Origin: Ceratotherium simum simum
Taxonomy: Eukaryota; Chordata; Mammalia; Perissodactyla; Rhinocerotidae
Direction: 5' to 3'
Length of the DNA: 64,000 nt
Assembly: GCF_000283155.1 (NCBI RefSeq)
Contig: NW_004454290.1
Location: 151,676 to 215,675, forward strand
Shown here: piece by piece, positions 58,481 through 64,000 of the stretch
Layout of the letters: every line of letters begins with the position of its first letter
How positions within the stretch are numbered: the stretch's first letter is position 1
The notes under the pieces: generated by a model
The model's input: only the letters and a program-made list of their open reading frames with translations
Told to the model about the DNA's origin: nothing
Databases searched by the model: none
Position numbers and translations under genes: made by a program

Positions 58481-60029
58481 CTGATTCAGTAGGGACTGAC
58501 TCAGTGAGACTAGAAGCCGAATTCCTACTATCCTTCCTTTTATGAAAGGTTTAACTCCATAATTTTAATAAAATATTTTCATGCAATTAATTTTTTAAAT
58601 TATTACTTAATCATTGATTCAGTTGGAAATTAATGCAGGAAATATAAAATTATATAAGTATTTTAAGAAGAAAATTTAATTAAAGAAATTATGTGCCTAC
58701 AAATTATTGGAAAGTTTGAAAGAGTCAAGAGTTTTCACTGGAATTATTGATTTCAAGAATACATAACAATAGCTGAAAACTGTCAAGGAAACACTGTTGT
58801 TGCTGCTGCTGGTGTCACCATTTTTCTCTCTTTCTCTTAATACTTACAAAACTTGGGAGCAGAAACTGAATCTAACTTCTACAATATACTCTCAACATTC
58901 AAATTCTTATTATTTTGCTTCTCTGAATAAGCAAGATAAAAGAAATATGACCTCAGTTTTGCCTTCCATTTTTACCACCATGGGGAGAACCAAGCAGAGG
59001 ATGAAACTGAAATAGAGGAGAAAGGAGAGCTAAGAAAACAGATAAATTGAGATTCTGATGGTTATAGTCTGTGATTCACAGTTTGCCTGAAACACAGCAT
59101 TTATCTGATATATGTTCACATACAGGAGTGATGGATTCCTTTTCCTTTTTATGTACTGAATCCAATTTAACTTGAATTTTTTCACTTTTGGCAGTACAAT
59201 AAGCCACAATATATCCAGGAACAATTTCAAGTGTTTCAGTTGAGGGGCAAACCCTACCTTCTCCATCCCTTGCCATACGGTTGTGTAAAAAGGCCTATGT
59301 GAAATAAATCACACTTTGCTCCAACTTCTATTCTATCTAGAAAGAATCTTGATTAAATTCCAGATATAGGTGTGTGAGACTGAGGATCTCTCAGCCTTTT
59401 GAATTTCATTGCTAAGAGTAGAAGCTTAAGACTTTCATTTCCATTTTTTCCTGTTATTTGGATAAAGTCAGCTTATGGAAAAAGAAATCTAGCACAAAGA
59501 GTGAAGCTAAGTCAAGTGAAAGAGAGAAAGAGAAAAATATTTATTCATTCATTCAACAAATATTTATTGAATGTGGATTATGTGTCAGGCAATATCCTAG
59601 AGATGGGGTTAAAATATTTAGCAAAACAGGAAAAAAATACCCATGGAGAGGGAAAGTAGAGATATATAAAGAAAAAATATAATCATAAATGCACACACAT
59701 AAAATTGCAAAGCACATTAAAGAGAAAAAGTAAATTATAGATGAGGATGTTTTGCAGAGGTTGACTCCTGAGTCAAGACTCAGCATAATGATGTAATGTA
59801 AGTTCCTGAATTGAGCCATATCTGATCATATTTGTCTTGAACTTCCCAGTTATTTAAGCTAATAGATTCCTTTTCCTTATGCTAGATTGTATTGTGCTTC
59901 TTTCACTTAAAAACCAAAAGTACTGATTGATATATTACAGTCTTGTTTTTACAATATAATTTTTACGATTTCTTCTTTTTTTCTTTCATTTCCGTTTCTA
60001 TCTATTGTTTAAGTGCAGAGTATGTTTTG
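58481..60029. other. Intergenic flank
   Basis: No gene. Positions 59537-59640 contain a common old-repeat phrase ('attcattcaacaaatattta', 'ttatgtgtcaggcaat'). Open frames at 58797-59015 and 59399-59682 have no recognisable domain. Confidence 0.4.
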
Positions 60030-60562
60030 TGTATTGATCTGGGTTCTCCAGAGAAAAAGAACCAATAGACTATGTATATATATTTATATAAATATAAATT
60101 AATATATATAAATATATACATATATATTATATAAAAAATTGGCTTACATGATTATGGAGACTGAGAAGTCCCAAGATCTTCAGTTGGCAAGCTGGAGAAC
60201 CAGGAGAACCAGTAATTAATTCCAGTACATGCCCAAAGATCTGATAACCAGGAGAGGTGATGATCTACGTTCCAGTCTACTTTCAAATTCTAAAGCAGGA
60301 TAAGACTAATGTCTCAGCTCGAAGAGAGTCAGGCAGAGAGAGAGAAACTTCTCTCACTCAGCCTTTTTGTTCTATTCAGAACTTCAAGGGATTGGATGAA
60401 GCCCACACACATCGGGGAGGGCATTCTGCTTTTCTCAGTCTATTGATTCAAATGTTAATCTCATCTAGAAACACCCTCACCGACACACCCAGAATAATAA
60501 ATAACCAAATATCTGGACACCACATGGCTTGGTCAAATTTATACATAAAATTAACAATCATA
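60030..60562. mobile_element. LTR-like interspersed repeat
   Basis: It starts with TG next to 'ggttctccagag' and has an internal (TA)-rich stretch at 60075-60135. It continues with 'tgattatggagactgagaag', 'ttttgttctattcag' and 'gaaacaccctcaccgacaca', ending near 'ataaaattaacaatca'. This is a frequent roughly 500-bp mammalian repeat with TG...CA-type ends, probably a solitary old LTR. The family name is not certain. The 158-codon open frame at 60257-60733 is an artefact of it. Confidence 0.5.
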
Positions 60563-63500
60563 TTTTGTTACTTTTTATATTACACAGTAATTTTGAAGTT
60601 TAAGTATCCTCTAACAGTTGCTTTCATTATATCAAACACACAAATTTATTTTCCAAATCTGAAATGTTTTCTAATATTATGTATTAGAAATTTTTTGTTT
60701 AAATTTTTCCTCTTTGACATCCCGTATTTTTAAAAGATTTTTAACTTCACCTTTGATATATATTGTCTTTTTGGTCTTCATCTAATATCCTTTTTTCTTT
60801 AATATAATGCAACACATATTTTTCTCTTCCTTACGCTTTGGGGTAGAGAGAAGAGAAATGGAAATGAAGATTCTTGAGAGCTTTTATCTCATAGAATCTT
60901 AAAGAATGTAAATATAGAGATTAGAATTGATTTCCTATAGCAATTGCTGGAAAATATAACTGAAATCTGTGCTTCATATGTTCATGTAGCGTACTTTGGA
61001 GTGGTCCCTGATTACACTGGAAAAGCCAAGAAAATCACTTTTAGGGTAGTGTGGACCTGGTGGTTTGGGATGAAGTCAATAAGAGTGTTACACATCACTT
61101 ACAGACAAAATGTTCCTGGAGACAAAGTGTCTCAATTTCAGTTTAGTTTGCATATTTTTCTCTGAATATGGAATTAAAAAATATCCAGGGCTATTTTTTT
61201 TCTTGCATGCATGAACCATATTGAAATATTAGAAATGAAATATGTTTCATACTAAGTTCACTGAACAATATTAAAATATTTGAAATAAAATGTTTCTTAC
61301 TAAGTTTATTGGAAACTTGAGTTTAAAATCTAATAAAAAAGAATGACTATATTTAATTTCCTAGAAAAGTGTCTTCAAGTGCATAAGAATGAGATGAGTG
61401 GCAGCTCCTAAGTCCACAATAATTGTGTCAGGAAGTAATTCTAAAAATGTGACTAACTGCAGTATTTTTCAGATTTATTCCTGCTTCAAAACCTCAGAGG
61501 TCTTTGAACAACTTTCTTCGAAGAATTACGCAGCTCCAAGGCTGAGGACTTGGCCAGTGCCCTGTAGAGCAATGTTGATTCAGGAAGATGCACTGAACAA
61601 CCCAGATGCCCAACAAACCCAGGAATTCAGCAATTATTAGGAGGGACAGATGTGCACATTTGAAAATTTCTGGAAGCAGCAGTAGCTGCTGTGAGATCTC
61701 TGTTGGTAGCCTCTGAAAATGATGTAACTGGAAAGAAAAAGACTCTGAGTCAGGAGTCATCTCATTTTGGAGTTTCTGCTGCTCTGAAGGCAGTTGCTGG
61801 GGACTACCACCAGGAACATCTCTGCTGGGAGCCACTGACAGGATCTGCAGCAAACAGTTGGGTGAGGGGACCTTGTTGTTAAGTGCCTTCAGTCCTCTCT
61901 GTGATCCTCTTGAAAGTCACTCACGACTCATGAGGGAGAGTAGAGAGGGTGGATTTTTCCGTATTATCTCACCGAAGAGGAAGAATAACAATTTCCACAA
62001 AACTTGAGGGTCTAGAAACTGTGTTGGCAGAGCCTAACAATAGAAAGCTTGACTTTTAACCTCATTTCAAATACAGGAGAGGAAAACAGTGGCATACAAA
62101 TGCAGAACAGGCACTTAATTGTTTGTTTTTTCTCCAACCCCACAGCCCCTCTCATCTGTCTTGGATCACACTATCAGAGAATTGCAGGAAAGAATGAGGT
62201 TAAATAGGGGACTAGCCAAGCACTCTAAGAGGTTAACCATAGGGTTTTAATCCTATTCCCTATCTTTGAGTCAGACACTTGATTGGAGATCTTTCCGTCT
62301 CTAAGAAGCTAAGAAAAGGCAGAGTATCACCTGTGTGTCCTGCACCTAAACACTCCACAACTTCCTTCAGTCCTCAAAGCTGCTCTTTGCTCTTGTTCTT
62401 CAAGGCTGAGACATCACTCCTTTCCTCATCCCTCACACTATGCTCCTGTGCCCCTCTCCTTGGTGCAGAAACTGAACTTGTGGGGTTTATATGAACATAG
62501 ACTAAAAGGGAGAACTTCATTTCTTCTTTTGCAATAATAAAGCAAGCTTTATTTGTCCTGATGAAGCCCAAGGAAGAAAACGGCTTCCCCTTCACATAAA
62601 AGACCTCAAGAAAATAGCCCTCCATTACTTCCTGTAGTATGGGTTTTCCACATTCACTTCTTTTTCCTTAATTTGCAACAGCCTCAGCTCCTAATGAGCT
62701 ACCAAGCAACTTGGGATTAATTGCCAATGAATTGCCAATGTCAGATTTTTTACTGTTCCCTTTTTATCCTATTAGACCTGTGGGATTTGGGGTCCACTGT
62801 GTTTTCTGCATCCTCTTTACTCATTGAAAGTATTGGAACTGTGCCAAAAATAATGTTGCAATAATGGCTCCCTGGAGTTTTGGAAAGTATAAATATAAAC
62901 CAGCATGTTGGTGCAACAATTAATGAGACAAAAGTTCTTTGCTGGTGCTTTGGGGGATGCTTCTCAGAATTCTCAGCAGAGAAGGTGGGAATACCCAGTT
63001 TTGGGCATTGAGATATCAGTAGCAGAACGGCATAGAAAAAAGCCATTTCAGAATAGAAATTTTGGTAGTAGTATTAATTTTTGAGTCTTATTTGATTATA
63101 AGATTTCTAGGTTTCACTGGATTCTAATAGCTGTGTGCTAGGGAACATAGGGAAATAGCCCCTGTTGGGTTATTTTATGTGTGAAATTGAGTAAAGATAG
63201 TGTTTGGGTCTCCTGATGGTGAAGTGCCAGTCACCAATGATAATCTTAGAAATGTTCTAATTATCCCATGAGCTTTAGTTTGTCTATCTAGTTAGTGATG
63301 GTTAAAGAAGAACATGTGAGGAAAACAAGGCACAAATACATATGGTAGCTTGAAAAAATGGAGGACAGTGTAGGCCTTTGGGGAGATAAAATAAAATAGG
63401 GCATCACCAACTGAGCTTAATAGGCACAAGGATGGTTTCAACCAAATGCCATAAAATACACTCCCCAGAGCCCATGGAACTGACTCCCTGTCTATCAACC

Positions 63501-63710
63501 ATCTCTGAAAGACTGACTCCTAGATCTTTCTGGATCTCTGAAAGACTGATTTCAGTCTTTCAGAAGTCCTTCCTGGATAATTGAAAAAGAAAACGCGCAC
63601 CTATAACTCCCTGTCAAGAATGAGCTTTTGACATTTACTTCATTCAACTTTCATTCTTAAATGTCACATGAAACTATTCTCTTGTGGCAATGGTATATTA
63701 GAAAAGTCTA
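60563..63710. other. Intergenic flank, no supported gene
   Basis: Largely unique-looking sequence. Small frames at 61398-61882, 62279-62625 and 62750-63046 show no domain, repeat or codon pattern that I can support as genes. Positions 63500-63565 contain a short direct repeat around 'tctctgaaagactga'. Confidence 0.4.
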
Positions 63711-64000
63711 GGGCCGGCCCTGTGGCTTAGCGATTAAGTGCGCGTGCTCCGTTACTGGCAGCCCGGGTTCAGATCCCGGGCGCGCACTGAGGCATCGCTT
63801 CTCCGGCCATGCTGAGGCCACGTCCCACATACAGCAACTAGAAGGATGTGCAACTGTGACATACAACTATCTACTGAGGCTTTGGGGGAAAAAAGGAGGA
63901 GGATTGGCAATAGATGTTAGCTCATAGCCGGTCTTCCTCAGCAAAAAGAGGAGGATTAGCATGGATGTTAGCTCAGGGCTGATCTTCCTCACAAAAAAAA
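63711..64000 (+). mobile_element. ERE SINE (long form), cut by window end
   Basis: The cleanest ERE here: 'gggccggccctgtggcttag' head with A box, 'gggttcagatccc' B box, 'gcaactagaaggatgtgcaa', 'caactatctactgagg', two 'ttagctca' repeats, 'gctgatcttcctcac' and the start of the A tail at the last bases. The right target duplication is outside the window. Confidence 0.95.

Noticed and set aside
60257..60733. 158-codon open frame
   Set aside because: It starts inside an LTR-like interspersed repeat and runs into AT-rich sequence. No domain.
61398..62625. Possible small genes in the right flank
   Set aside because: Short frames on both strands with no domain, no paralogue in the window and no start or splice context.
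63711..63785. tRNA gene call from A- and B-box matches
   Set aside because: This is the tRNA-derived head of an ERE SINE, continuing into the SINE body. The same applies to the six other ERE copies.
1..64000. CRISPR array, operon, prokaryotic mobile island or phage
   Set aside because: Repeat content, gene structure and composition are mammalian. No regularly spaced repeat array or bacterial-type gene cluster is present.

Overview
This is mammalian nuclear DNA. Coding density is very low, interspersed repeats are abundant, and the only protein genes are single-exon olfactory receptors (ORs). Seven copies of a tRNA-headed SINE open with GGGCCGGCCC-type sequence. They carry tRNA-like A and B boxes and the phrases 'gctgatcttcctcac' or 'aactatctactg'. 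I recognise this as the Equine Repetitive Element (ERE), confined to Perissodactyla, so the source is most likely a horse or another equid (rhino or tapir possible). The ORs look like the OR10K and OR10R families, which are neighbours in the human 1q23 OR cluster, so the window is probably the orthologous perissodactyl cluster.

Layout. 1-8061: gene-free flank with an old L1 on the + strand, three EREs and a MIR. 8062-28247: unit A of a direct tandem duplication (about 20.2 kb). It holds an intact OR10K reading frame on the - strand (11713-12654) and an intact OR10R reading frame on the + strand (25418-26359), arranged head-to-head about 12.8 kb apart. 28249-48209: unit B (about 20.0 kb), the head-to-tail copy. 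Both of its ORs are broken: OR10K (32174-33114) by a 1-nt deletion, and OR10R (45436-46369) by a 5-nt deletion, an in-frame stop and loss of several signature residues. 48210-64000: gene-free flank of nested repeats, including a MER2/Tigger-like DNA transposon fragment, L1 pieces, an RTE-clade LINE reverse-transcriptase fragment with a YADD box, an LTR-like element, and EREs up to the window edge.

How it works together. The intact genes encode odorant-receptor GPCRs that would act in cilia of olfactory neurons. Each gene has a short noncoding block upstream that is far better conserved between units A and B than its surroundings, plus a plausible splice acceptor just before the ATG. This is the pattern expected for an OR promoter and 5' noncoding exon, although gene conversion would look similar. 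The intact OR10K lacks the near-invariant TM3 cysteine (residue 97 is Phe), so an open frame does not guarantee function.

I found no evidence for a wholly new biological system. The main points of interest are the duplicated divergent OR cassette, its uneven decay, the island-like noncoding conservation, and SINE insertions that are present in one unit and empty in the other. All identities and mismatch counts are by eye over the stretches named.
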